Origin: Microbacterium lushaniae
GTDB taxonomy: Bacteria; Actinomycetota; Actinomycetes; Actinomycetales; Microbacteriaceae
Direction of reading: 5' to 3'
NCBI RefSeq assembly: GCF_008727775.1
Contig: NZ_CP044232.1
Location: 2,604,001-2,668,000, forward strand
DNA length: 64,000 bases
The position numbers were made by a program, and so were the translations under genes. Position 1 is the stretch's first letter. Every line of letters starts with the position of its first letter. This document shows, one piece after another, positions 46,867 to 54,800 of the stretch. The notes beneath the pieces are model-generated. The model did no database searches. It had not been told where the DNA came from and was given only the letters and a program-made list of their open reading frames with translations.

Positions 46867-47789
46867 CGGGTGCCCTCCGAAGGGGTCTGGGGGGTCGTGT
46901 ACTCGACCTCATCGCGAGTGAGTTCCATGTACGCCTCTTCGAGAGACCTCGTCACGGGCGTGAGCTCGTAGACGATGACGCCCGCTCCGGCCGCGATCTC
47001 CGCGATGCGCGCCGCGGCGACCCGGGTGACCGAGAGGAGGTCCGTCTCGGCGCTGGTGACGCCGGCGCCCTGCGCGGCGAGCAGCGCGCCGAGACGGTCG
47101 GCATCGCTCGCACGCACCAGCACGGAGTCGCTCGACGCCTTCGCGAGGATCTCGCTGACGGGTGCATCAGCGAGCACCCTTCCGCGCCCGAGCACGATCA
47201 GATGCTCCGCGGTCTGCGCCATCTCGCTCATCAGGTGCGACGAGAGCAAGACCGTCCTCCCTTCCGTGGCGAGGGTGCGGGCGAGTCGGCGCACCCAAAT
47301 GACGCCCTCGGGGTCGAGCCCGTTGACCGGTTCGTCGAGGATAAGCGTGGCGGGGTCGCCGAGCAGTGCGGTGGCGAGCCCGAGGCGCTGTCCCATTCCG
47401 AGCGAGAAGCCGCGTACGCGCTTCCGCGCCACCGAGTCGAGACCGGCGAGGCGGATGACCTCGTCGACGCGCTTCGTTCCGATGCGGTGCGTCGCCGCCA
47501 TGGCGAGCAGATGGTCGCGGGCGGTGCGCCCTGGGTGCACGGCCCGCGCGTCGAGGAGCACTCCCACCTCGTGCAGCGGCGACCGGTGGTCTTCGTAGGG
47601 CCGCCCGTTGATCGTTACCGTGCCGGAGGTGGGGCGATCGAGCCCGACGATCATGCGCATCGTCGTCGACTTGCCCGCCCCGTTCGGGCCGAGGAAACCG
47701 GTTACTCGTCCCGGAGCGACCAAGAAGTCGATGCCGTCGACGGCGGTCTTCGATCCGTAGCGTTTGGTCAGGGACTGAGCGTGAATCAC
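46863..47789 (-). CDS. ABC transporter ATPase (ABC-2 exporter type)
   Basis: The 308-residue ATPase has Walker A GPNGAGKSTTMRM near residue 34, signature FSLGMGQRLGLATAL near residue 128, Walker B TLILDEPVNGLDPEG near residue 148 and H-loop SSHLMSEM, the pattern of drug and lantibiotic exporters. The GTG start at 47789 lies downstream of a 13-bp palindrome at 47838-47850. Cotranscribed with the permease gene. Confidence 0.94.
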   Translation of the reverse strand: MIHAQSLTKRYGSKTAVDGIDFLVAPGRVTGFLGPNGAGKSTTMRMIVGLDRPTSGTVTINGRPYEDHRSPLHEVGVLLDARAVHPGRTARDHLLAMAATHRIGTKRVDEVIRLAGLDSVARKRVRGFSLGMGQRLGLATALLGDPATLILDEPVNGLDPEGVIWVRRLARTLATEGRTVLLSSHLMSEMAQTAEHLIVLGRGRVLADAPVSEILAKASSDSVLVRASDADRLGALLAAQGAGVTSAETDLLSVTRVAAARIAEIAAGAGVIVYELTPVTRSLEEAYMELTRDEVEYTTPQTPSEGTR

Positions 47790-48232
47790 AAGATTCCATT
47801 CTCTGCGGTGCCGCAGGTCGTAATGCCGAGCGAGAAGCTAGCTCAGCTAGTGGAAACCATGTGGTGGGGACAGAGTCAAGAGGGACACCCCCGTGCTGAT
47901 CGCGACTTCGTCCAATACGTTCCGGCTTCATCGTGGCAAGCGTCACGTGAATATTGGTCAGACTCGCAACTAATTTGCGGTCTCAGCAAACCATCGCCAG
48001 AGCAACCCTCGCGCGCCCAGCCAATAACGATGGGTTCTGGAACAGCCACGGCTGGCTGCGTCGGCGGGGCGACGCACCGTGCCGAAACATCGGTCCGAAA
48101 CTCACTGTGCCGACCCCCGCTGCGCACGGTTTCGCGACGGGTCGTTGGCGGACGACTAACTCGAGAGACGATGCAGGACCCAAGACCGTCTTCGCGAGCG
48201 AGGACCCCGGAGCAATCTCCTCGCGCGACTCT
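47790..48232. other. 443-bp intergenic region of the island
   Basis: I see no convincing gene. It holds a palindrome, CTAGCTCAGCTAG (47838-47850), about 50 bp before the leftward exporter genes, a possible operator. The remainder, up to the integrase stop, has no repeat or hairpin that I could support and is less GC-rich than the core. Confidence 0.5.
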
Positions 48233-49393
48233 CTAAGCGTCGCCTCGCAGGAGATCGACGACACCTGAGGCGCCCGCTGCTTCATCCCAGGCCGCCGAGA
48301 CAGCGTCGAGGTCGTCGTCGAACAGGTCGGCGTAGGTATCGAGGGTCATGGCGGCGGAGGCATGGCCCAGCATCCGCTGCACGGCCTTCACGTTGGCGCC
48401 CGCCGAGATCGCGAGGGACGCGGCCGTATGACGCAAATCGTGCGGCGTCACCCGCGGGAACGGACGCGGCGACTCCTCCCCCGCATCCACAGCAGCCTCG
48501 ATGGCGGCGGCCGACTTCTCCTGCGCGCGGCAGACCGCGCTGTTGAACCATCCCGTGGTCGCCTTCGGCCGGCGTACGTGGATCCGTCCTTCACCGAAGA
48601 CGAGGGCCTCCCGCCCCTTGCCGGCGACCAGGCGCTGCATGGTCTCGGCGAAGAAAGCGGGGTACGGGACCTGACGCTTCTCATGGGTCTTCGGCGTGCC
48701 GATCTCGATGAAGCTACCGACCTCGACCGCGTTCTCCTCGACACTCACGCGGCGACGCTTGAGGTCGATGTGCTTCACCCGCAGCCCGGTCGCCTCACCC
48801 CAGCGCAGACCGGTATAGGCGAGGAAGACGATGAGTTCGGGGCGAGCGGCCCCGGCGGCGAGTTGGGCGACCTGTTCATGGCTGAGGTAGGCGCGGGGCT
48901 TCGACTTCTTGCGCGGGAGCTTGACTCCGCGAGCGGGGTTGGCGGAGATCCGGCGGTCTCTTACAGCCACCTCGAGGATGCCGGAGAGGATCTCGTGGAC
49001 GCGACGCACCGAGGTTGCGCTGTGGGTGGTCGAGAGCCCGGCGATCCACATCTGGATCTCGGAGTGGCGGATCCCGCCCACCGCCCGGGCGCCCCACTTG
49101 GGACGGACGTGAATGCGCCACGCAGATTCGACCGTACGGAAGGTCGACGGCTTGAGATCCGCCCGACGTGATGCCACCCAATCCTCACCCAGGTCGCCGA
49201 CGAGGATGCGGGCGTCGGACGGATCGACGAACGTCCCGCGGTTCTTCGAGATCTCGACCTCGGCGAGTCGGATCTCGGCGTCGAACTTCGTGCGGAACCC
49301 GCGCAGCGTGGCCTGGCTCCCGTCAGGCTTGCGATAGCTGATCCGGTAGACCCGCTTCCCGGATGCTGCCGTGTAGGAGTGGATGCTGCCCAT
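48233..49393 (-). CDS. int: Tyrosine-type site-specific integrase
   Basis: The 386-residue phage-type integrase has an N-terminal arm-binding part, a SAM-like core-binding domain and a catalytic domain with Arg (TGLRWGEATGL near residue 214), His-x-x-Arg (PHDLRHTAA near residue 324) and the nucleophile Tyr (TLDTYADLF near residue 362). It is complete. It is the likely agent of insertion at tRNA-Lys although it lies 4.5 kb from the left end. ATG 49393 follows GGAGCCAGT. Confidence 0.95.
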   Translation of the reverse strand: MGSIHSYTAASGKRVYRISYRKPDGSQATLRGFRTKFDAEIRLAEVEISKNRGTFVDPSDARILVGDLGEDWVASRRADLKPSTFRTVESAWRIHVRPKWGARAVGGIRHSEIQMWIAGLSTTHSATSVRRVHEILSGILEVAVRDRRISANPARGVKLPRKKSKPRAYLSHEQVAQLAAGAARPELIVFLAYTGLRWGEATGLRVKHIDLKRRRVSVEENAVEVGSFIEIGTPKTHEKRQVPYPAFFAETMQRLVAGKGREALVFGEGRIHVRRPKATTGWFNSAVCRAQEKSAAAIEAAVDAGEESPRPFPRVTPHDLRHTAASLAISAGANVKAVQRMLGHASAAMTLDTYADLFDDDLDAVSAAWDEAAGASGVVDLLRGDA

Positions 49394-49521
49394 ACTGGCT
49401 CCCGTGGTCTCTGCATCGGTGCGCGGCGGTACGCCGTGTTGCGCATGATGCATCCTGCGCCGAACTCCGGCAACCGTGGCGGGCTGCTTCGGGCCTGTGG
49501 ATAGGAGCGACGGCTCCGGCT

Positions 49522-49677
49522 CTATTGATCCGCCTCTGCGGAGGAGTTCGGCCCCGGTCGCGCGCGCATGCGTCGCTTCAGTTCCTCGACGTCGTATCCA
49601 GCTGCAGCCTCGATCGCCCACGTCGCGATCTGCGCGTCGGTGATGGGCACGCCGTGGATGGTCTGCCTGTCGCTCAT
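49522..49677 (-). CDS. Small RHH-type antitoxin-like protein (51 residues)
   Basis: The frame encodes a short protein beginning MSDRQTIHGVPITDAQI and containing AAGYDVEELKRR near residue 27, a pattern of short DNA-binding partner proteins found beside VapC- or RelE-type genes in actinobacteria. It starts 3 bp after the ParE-like toxin stop, so it belongs to that operon. Its role as a second antitoxin or as an excisionase-like factor is unproven. Confidence 0.6.
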   Translation of the reverse strand: MSDRQTIHGVPITDAQIATWAIEAAAGYDVEELKRRMRARPGPNSSAEADQ

Positions 49678-49680
49678 GAG

Positions 49681-49992
49681 TCAGAGCCGCTCGGACCAAT
49701 AGTTGGGTTTGCGTCGCTCGTGCGCGTACGCCAGGACGATCACCTCGTCCTCGATGACGACGTATTTGATGTCGTACCGGAAGCCTGCAACGCTTCGCGA
49801 CCGCACCGGCGGCACGCGAGGGCGCCCACGATGAAGCCCCCAGCTGTCGGGCGATTCGAGGATGCTGTTGATCGCTGCCTCGACGGCATCGGCGAAGCGC
49901 TCACCCCACCCTTCGCGCTGGTCCTCGAGGAAGAGGATTGCTTCGCGGAGTTCCGCGTGGGCAGCTTCGTGCTCACGCCACCGGTAGGTCAC
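49681..49992 (-). CDS. ParE/RelE-superfamily toxin
   Basis: The 103-residue protein starts VTYRWREHEAAHAELREAIL and has the fold pattern FADAVEAAINSILESP near residue 38 and FRYDIKYVVIEDEVIVLAYA near residue 75, as in ParE and RelE toxins. Its GTG start overlaps the antitoxin stop by 4 bp (GTGA). ParE types poison gyrase and RelE types cut mRNA; the sequence does not decide between them. Confidence 0.88.
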   Translation of the reverse strand: MTYRWREHEAAHAELREAILFLEDQREGWGERFADAVEAAINSILESPDSWGLHRGRPRVPPVRSRSVAGFRYDIKYVVIEDEVIVLAYAHERRKPNYWSERL

Positions 49993-50240
49993 CGAACGCG
50001 CGCTGCCAGTTCGTCCCGGATCGCAGCCAGACCTTCGCGACCATCGACGAGAACGGCTTCTCCTCGCTTGAACTCGTCCAGTCGACGATCGATCTCGTCT
50101 TCCCACGCGGCGTCGATCTCGGGCTGGCGCTCATCCGTGTCTTGGTCGACGCTGAGTTGCAAGGCGCGGGCAGCCTCAAGGCGTTCGGCGGGCGTCAGTG
50201 CGTAGCCCGCTTCGATGTATTCGTTGAGGTCCAGCGCCAT
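49989..50240 (-). CDS. Antitoxin, putative addiction-module component family
   Basis: The 83-residue protein has LTPAERLEAARALQLSVDQD near residue 15 and EDEIDRRLDEFKRGEAV near residue 48, the pattern of the addiction-module family that pairs with ParE/RelE toxins. It is the first gene of the operon antitoxin, toxin, small protein. ATG 50240 opens MALDLNEYIEAGY. Confidence 0.85.
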   Translation of the reverse strand: MALDLNEYIEAGYALTPAERLEAARALQLSVDQDTDERQPEIDAAWEDEIDRRLDEFKRGEAVLVDGREGLAAIRDELAARVR

Positions 50241-50432
50241 GCACCGAGTGTACGACCGAGGACCGACGGCGACCACGGCAGGTATCCGTCTAACGGGAGC
50301 GAGTCGCACAACCGTCGCTGACGTCATCGCCGCTCGGAGCATTGTCGAGGCTCGGCTCGTCGAGGCCGTGCGGCATCGCCCGCTACAGCCCCTGGTCCCG
50401 CCTCGACGTGCCAATGCGGTGTCCTGGGAACT

Positions 50433-50759
50433 TCACCGGGCGCGTTTGCTCAGTGCTTGGCGACTGACGCCGCTGCGAAGAGCGATGAGGTTCCAAGACG
50501 TGTCGAGAAGGCGCAGGTCGTCGATCAGCTGATCGCGTTCACGGAGGATGTCGCTCTCCTCGGAATGAAGCCGTTCGAGCCTGGTCGACAGTTCGCCCAG
50601 TCGCTGCAGACCTGAGGTCGTGCTGCCGTCGAGACGTTTCGAGGCGGCCTGTCGGGCAGCGAGAACGGCCCGCTCGGCGGCAGCCCTCTCATTCCGCTCG
50701 CGCTGACGAGCGTGCGCCTTGGCCCTGCCGTCCTCGCTCCGCCGCTTCGATTTGGCCAT
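50433..50759 (-). CDS. Coiled-coil protein with C-terminal HTH-like segment
   Basis: The 108-residue protein has a Lys/Arg-rich start (MAKSKRRSEDGRAKAHARQR), a heptad-like helix (RLGELSTRLERLHSEESDIL near residue 55) and an end resembling a recognition helix (LIALRSGVSRQALSKRAR). It may bind DNA. No family is recognised; it is a single gene with 190-330 bp of non-coding DNA on either side. Confidence 0.6.
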   Translation of the reverse strand: MAKSKRRSEDGRAKAHARQRERNERAAAERAVLAARQAASKRLDGSTTSGLQRLGELSTRLERLHSEESDILRERDQLIDDLRLLDTSWNLIALRSGVSRQALSKRAR

Positions 50760-51087
50760 GCAACATGGTTTACACACGAGGCCAGCCAACGCGCAAGATC
50801 TGTAGCACCCACAGGAAGTGCCTGCGTGCATCGTTGTTTCGTCAATTCCCCCGCACGCTGGGTTGTGGTTCCTATCCGCGACCGCCGTTCTGTGCCGACA
50901 CTCAATCCGCGCTGTCTTCGGCCGTGCGTGAGAGGCGGCCGCATCGGGCATCGACCGGGGCGGGTCTTGCGAGCATCGCTTCGTCCCTACGTCACTACCT
51001 CCGCAGGGACCGCCGCGTGACGGCTCCGGGTGCGCGTAGCAGGACCGACCTACGTTCGCATAGGGCTGTAGCGGGCATGCCTTCCGA
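50760..51087. other. 328-bp intergenic region
   Basis: No convincing gene. Open frames here lack ribosome sites and look like chance frames. The left part may hold the promoter of the coiled-coil gene; nothing else is seen. Confidence 0.45.
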
Positions 51088-51858
51088 TTAGCGCGGCGCG
51101 GTGAGAATCTCGGCGGCGCCCGTGGTGATCGCGATGGTGTGCTCGCTGTGCGCTGTGCGACAGCCTGTAGCGCTGCGAAGGGTCCATCCGTCCGGGTCAG
51201 TGATCAGAGCGTCCGTGTCTTCCATCACCCAGGGTTCGAGGGCGAGAAGCAGACCGGGGCGCAGCTTGTACCCACGGCCAGGGCGTCCAGTATTCGGTAT
51301 GTGCGGGTCGCCGTGCATGACGGAACCGATCCCATGTCCGCCGAACTCCGTGTTGATCGAGTACCCGGCTTCCTCGAGCACGGAGCCGATGGCGTACGAG
51401 ATGTCGCCGATACGGTTCCCCGGACGAGCTGCGTCGATGGCGGCCGCAAGAGCGTTCTCGGTGGCCTCGATGAGTCGGATACTGCTTGCGGGTTTGGTCG
51501 GCCCGACGATGAAGCTGACTGCGGCATCCGCGGCCATCCCATTCTTGAGGACCGCGAGATCCAGGGTGACAAGGTCCCCATCCCGGAGCGCGTAGTCATG
51601 CGGCAACCCGTGAAGAACCGCGTCGTTCACGGCCATACAGATGTAGTGCCCGAAGGGCCCGTTGCCGAACGACGGCGCGTAATCGACGTAGCAGGACTGC
51701 GCGCCAGCCGCCACGATGAGCTTGCGCGCCCACTCATCGATATCCAGGAGGTTCACCCCTACAGTGGACCGCTCGCGCAATTCGTGCAGTATGTTCGCGA
51801 CCACTGCGCCAGCGGACCGGGCACGGTCGACCTCCGATGAACGGAAGATCTCGATCAT
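51088..51858 (-). CDS. map: Methionine aminopeptidase type I, second copy
   Basis: The 256-residue enzyme is complete for type I MetAP and keeps the metal ligands: Asp in VTLDLAVLKNGM and Asp in AADAAVSF, His in GGHGIGSVMH, Glu in LALEPWVM and Glu in SEHTIAI. It removes the initiator methionine from proteins. Genomes of this group normally carry a housekeeping map elsewhere, so this island copy is probably an extra one. ATG 51858 diverges from an Xre regulator and the 62-bp gap holds an inverted repeat. Confidence 0.92.
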   Translation of the reverse strand: MIEIFRSSEVDRARSAGAVVANILHELRERSTVGVNLLDIDEWARKLIVAAGAQSCYVDYAPSFGNGPFGHYICMAVNDAVLHGLPHDYALRDGDLVTLDLAVLKNGMAADAAVSFIVGPTKPASSIRLIEATENALAAAIDAARPGNRIGDISYAIGSVLEEAGYSINTEFGGHGIGSVMHGDPHIPNTGRPGRGYKLRPGLLLALEPWVMEDTDALITDPDGWTLRSATGCRTAHSEHTIAITTGAAEILTAPR

Positions 51859-51875
51859 CAAGCGCTCCAACCAGT

Positions 51876-51907
51876 TCGGTATTAAAGTACCGGTCAAACT
51901 ATACCGA
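51876..51907. promoter_or_regulatory. Inverted repeat between map and the Xre regulator
   Basis: TCGGTAT (51876-51882) and ATACCGA (51901-51907) are a perfect 7-bp inverted pair 18 bp apart, covering the only space for both promoters. A TATACC -10-like box at 51900-51905 serves the rightward gene. Likely the operator of the Xre regulator. Confidence 0.55.
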
Positions 51908-51920
51908 TACGCTCGACCTC

Positions 51921-52199
51921 ATGATGGTTCGCTTGCCACACACCCCGGAGGATATCGAGCGTGGCCGGCGCCTAGGCGCTCTTCTGCGGCAGGCGCGAGG
52001 GAGCCGCTCGATCCTCGAAGTTGCGTCCATGGCAAGGATCTCGCCCGAGACACTGCGGAAGATCGAGACCGGCCGCTTGGTCACCCCTTCCTTCGCCACT
52101 GTCACCGCAGTCGCATCCGCGCTCGACCTCTCACTCGACTCACTCGCCGAAGAGTCCAGCATGCCGGGCGCAGAAGCAGGTCAGCCCCTGACCGCTTGA
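51921..52199 (+). CDS. Xre-family transcription regulator
   Basis: The 92-residue protein has an HTH_XRE domain: RLGALLRQARGSRSILEVAS near residue 15, ISPETLRKIETGRLVTPSF near residue 40 and ALDLSLDSL. It matches a group of actinobacterial regulators seen next to a map gene. It probably represses map and itself through the inverted repeat between them. The start is ATG 51921 or 51924. Confidence 0.82.
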   Translation: MMVRLPHTPEDIERGRRLGALLRQARGSRSILEVASMARISPETLRKIETGRLVTPSFATVTAVASALDLSLDSLAEESSMPGAEAGQPLTA

Positions 52200-52292
52200 C
52201 GCTGAAAGCCGTACGCAAGAGGACCCTCAAACGGTGACAGTAAGGATCAGCGCGCGACGGACGCCTGCCGATCACTGAGGCAACGACGTACG

Positions 52293-52955
52293 GTGGATGC
52301 GTCGTTGGGAGTGCAGATGCTCGATGTTGCCGGTGCGGCTGATGCGCCAGACGGAGTGATCGGGGTCGTTCGTGAAGCTATCGCTCGTGATCTGCTGTCG
52401 AATGTCGACTCGCTGGCTGCGGGTTTAGAGACCGCGGGCTGGGTTCGCTCGACGGAGGCTGGTTTGTGGCGACTCAAAGCTCATCCCGAGTGGGTTGTTG
52501 TCTCCTCCGGCCACGCACCGAACGTGTCGATTTTCGTGAACGGTTCAGACGAGGCGGTGTTGGGCACTGCAGAGCGGGTACGCGATGAGCTCGATGCTGG
52601 AGCCGCGCGCACCCTTGAGCGTTCCGCTGTGGACCCGGACTGGACTATGTGGTCAGGGGGCAGCGTCGTCGTCTCACTCAACGCCACGACGGCTCGTCGT
52701 CGCGGCGACGTCATGGTGTCGGCGGTTATGCAGCTGGCGATCGAGCGGAGCGATGCTCCTTCGGAAGGCTTGGCGCCGGATCCGGAGCTGGCGCGTCGGA
52801 TAGCTCGGGCGGGGTCGCCGCTGCAACGGTGGTACCTCGCCGCGGAGCGTGAACTTCCAAGTGACGTCGTGTCGCTGCTGAACAGCGATGAGGATCCCGA
52901 TGTATCGGCGGCGATGGAAGTCAGGGTTGCCGCGCCTGCTGAACGTCTCGAATAG
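52293..52955 (+). CDS. Protein of unknown function
   Basis: The 220-residue acidic protein starts MDASLGVQMLDVAG and contains GLWRLKAHPEWVVVSSGHAP near residue 57. No motif or family is recognised. It ends 8 bp before the end of a converging short gene. ATG 52317 is an alternative start. Confidence 0.6.
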   Translation: MDASLGVQMLDVAGAADAPDGVIGVVREAIARDLLSNVDSLAAGLETAGWVRSTEAGLWRLKAHPEWVVVSSGHAPNVSIFVNGSDEAVLGTAERVRDELDAGAARTLERSAVDPDWTMWSGGSVVVSLNATTARRRGDVMVSAVMQLAIERSDAPSEGLAPDPELARRIARAGSPLQRWYLAAERELPSDVVSLLNSDEDPDVSAAMEVRVAAPAERLE

Positions 52956-52963
52956 CGACCGTC

Positions 52964-53257
52964 TCAAGGGCGCGTAGTAAGCAAGGCGTTCAGGTCGACG
53001 ACGAATGCAGCGAATCGCGCGCTATCAATGATGCTGAGAGGCTCACCAAACCAGCGAGTCCAGATCGCGTCTACGTCCGCTGCTTCGATGCGGCCGTCGT
53101 TGATCAGGTGGCTAGCGAGCGGCCCAGCCTCAGAGCTGTACTCGTCTGCCGGTGCGCCGTCCGCGCGCCCGGGTTCAAGGCCGTAGGGATCGAGATCGTT
53201 CAGTAGTTCGAGCACAGCTGCATAGATCGACTTCCAGGTTCGATCCCCGCCGCTCAC
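52964..53257 (-). CDS. Small protein of unknown function
   Basis: The 97-residue protein contains AAVLELLNDLDPYG near residue 13 and DAIWTRWFGEPLSI near residue 62. Its size, acidity and helical look recall immunity-type or DUF1871-like proteins, but this is only resemblance. GTG 53257 has a CAGGA site upstream; GTG 53275 is also possible. Confidence 0.55.
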   Translation of the reverse strand: MSGGDRTWKSIYAAVLELLNDLDPYGLEPGRADGAPADEYSSEAGPLASHLINDGRIEAADVDAIWTRWFGEPLSIIDSARFAAFVVDLNALLTTRP

Positions 53258-53346
53258 GAATACATCCTGACGCACTCGCTGAGCGCCCGCTCGGCCACCG
53301 GCTTGCGGGCGATCTCGCCGCGAAGCCTCCGGGCCGCTGACATGAT

Positions 53347-54201
53347 GTGCGAGTGGAATCCCTTGCCGACTCGCCCGCTCTTGAAGTCAATCGATCCCAT
53401 GCCTCCCGGGCAATCGCGGAGGCGTTGAAGTGCCCGGGTAATGCGCGAGTTGGAGCGGTCATCGCGCGCGGTGACACCATCCTCGCGACTGGCTTCAGAG
53501 GAGAATTGGACGGTCTTCATGCCGAGCAGGTTGCACTGGTCAAGGCTGAGGACCGGGGCCTCAATGTGAGAGGCGCGACGCTCTTCACCACGCTGGAACC
53601 GTGCGCAAACTCTCGTACCAGGCGAGTCCCTTGTGCGGAGCTAATTGCCTCCGCTGGCATTGGCGAAGTCCACATCGGTGAGTACGACCCGAACCCTCAG
53701 ATATACCGCCGCGGTTGGAAGCAACTCCGCGATCACGGTGTCGCGCTGCGAGACTTCCCAGCCGATCTCCGTGAAAGCGCCCACCAGGCCGGACACAACT
53801 TCACGAAGCTCTTTACCCGCGGGTACGGGATGAGCGCGGGCGCGAAGTTCGACTTCACGCAGAACGGCGGACGCTTCACAATCGCTGTGGACGAGGATGA
53901 GGGCTCGCCGGCCTGGGGGACGGAGTGGAGCAACTGCGGAGCTCGCGCGATCTACCTATACGGAGGGCAGTCTGGAATTGTGGCTCTTGCGCGGTACGCA
54001 GAGCAGTTCGACGAGATCGACGATCCTGACGCGCTCGACTACGGTCACCACTCGCCAAAGATTGCCGTCGGATCCATTGGAGTGATGCGAAACGAGCACG
54101 GGCACGTGCTCTGCAAGGTCACTGCGATCGAGCCGACCGAGGACTACGGGGGCACGGGGCACGTGTCGGTCACGATCAATTGGCAGATCCGCTTACGTTA
54201 G
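53347..54201 (+). CDS. RibD-like cytidine/nucleotide deaminase fused to an unknown C-terminal domain
   Basis: The 284-residue protein has an N-terminal zinc deaminase domain (residues about 15-150): HAEQVALVKAEDRG with the catalytic His-Ala-Glu near residue 58 and LEPCANSRTRRVPCAELI near residue 82, in which the second cysteine follows a longer loop than usual. The C-terminal 120 residues (WGTEWSNCGARAIYLYGG, then GHVLCKVTAIEP) are not recognised. RibD deaminates a riboflavin intermediate; here no riboflavin gene is near. A role in modified-nucleotide or phage defence is possible but unproven. Confidence 0.75.
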   Translation: MRVESLADSPALEVNRSHASRAIAEALKCPGNARVGAVIARGDTILATGFRGELDGLHAEQVALVKAEDRGLNVRGATLFTTLEPCANSRTRRVPCAELIASAGIGEVHIGEYDPNPQIYRRGWKQLRDHGVALRDFPADLRESAHQAGHNFTKLFTRGYGMSAGAKFDFTQNGGRFTIAVDEDEGSPAWGTEWSNCGARAIYLYGGQSGIVALARYAEQFDEIDDPDALDYGHHSPKIAVGSIGVMRNEHGHVLCKVTAIEPTEDYGGTGHVSVTINWQIRLR

Positions 54202-54566
54202 CCTGCGGCGCCGGCCGCGCGAGCAATGAATGGACTTGCCGGCGCGCGGGCATCGGGCGACACTTCGCCGATCTCGCCCGCGCTCCCGGGCAGAGGGGCG
54301 TGAGCGGACCGTCGGGTTTGTGGGCGACACGCCGTTGAACTTTCGAGAGCCTGCTGGTGCGCAGGCCGCATCACGGCGAGCTTCGATGACGACAGTGCCG
54401 TCAGATATGCGACCCCTTAGGCGCTGACCTCGCGAAGGCTCGGGACATTTGTTTTGGCGTCAACGAGCGATTGCGATGTCGGTCCCTCTCGCTATGGTGG
54501 AGCCCTCGCGCTCGAGAAGGACCTGGAGATGGGCGCGCAGCCAAAGCGCCGCCCGCGACGCCCCGT
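54202..54566. other. Intergenic region, part of a 600-bp gap
   Basis: No convincing gene is seen. The stretch after the deaminase stop has scattered short frames without ribosome sites. Confidence 0.4.
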
Positions 54567-54776
54567 CTACGCGCACCGCCCGGATATCGACCGGTAATCG
54601 TGCAGCCCACGCTTTAGGCGAACGGAGAACGCGGGCTGAACACGGATTGGTGGCTGTCCGTCCACGACCACGCCTTCGATCTCGCTGTCGTAGTCAACGT
54701 CCATCGGGATGAAGCTGCCGTGAAAGAACAGGCCGGACTCGCGTGGGCCGTGGCGCGTTAGGTTAGCCAGTCCACG
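54567..54776 (-). pseudogene. Remnant of a coding sequence
   Basis: The minus-strand frame between two stops reads as a real protein piece (SGLFFHGSFIPMDVDYDSEI, then PPIRVQPAFSVRLKRGLHDY) but no start codon lies at its head; the first ATG is at 54704 and leaves 45 residues. It is most likely the end of a truncated gene. No family is recognised. Confidence 0.25.
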
Positions 54777-54800
54777 CTATCGACGTGTGCTCGCGAAGAC

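Noticed and set aside
50765..51091. A 108-residue plus-strand protein
   Set aside because: Cys/Arg/Ser-rich composition, no ribosome site and no motif; probably chance.
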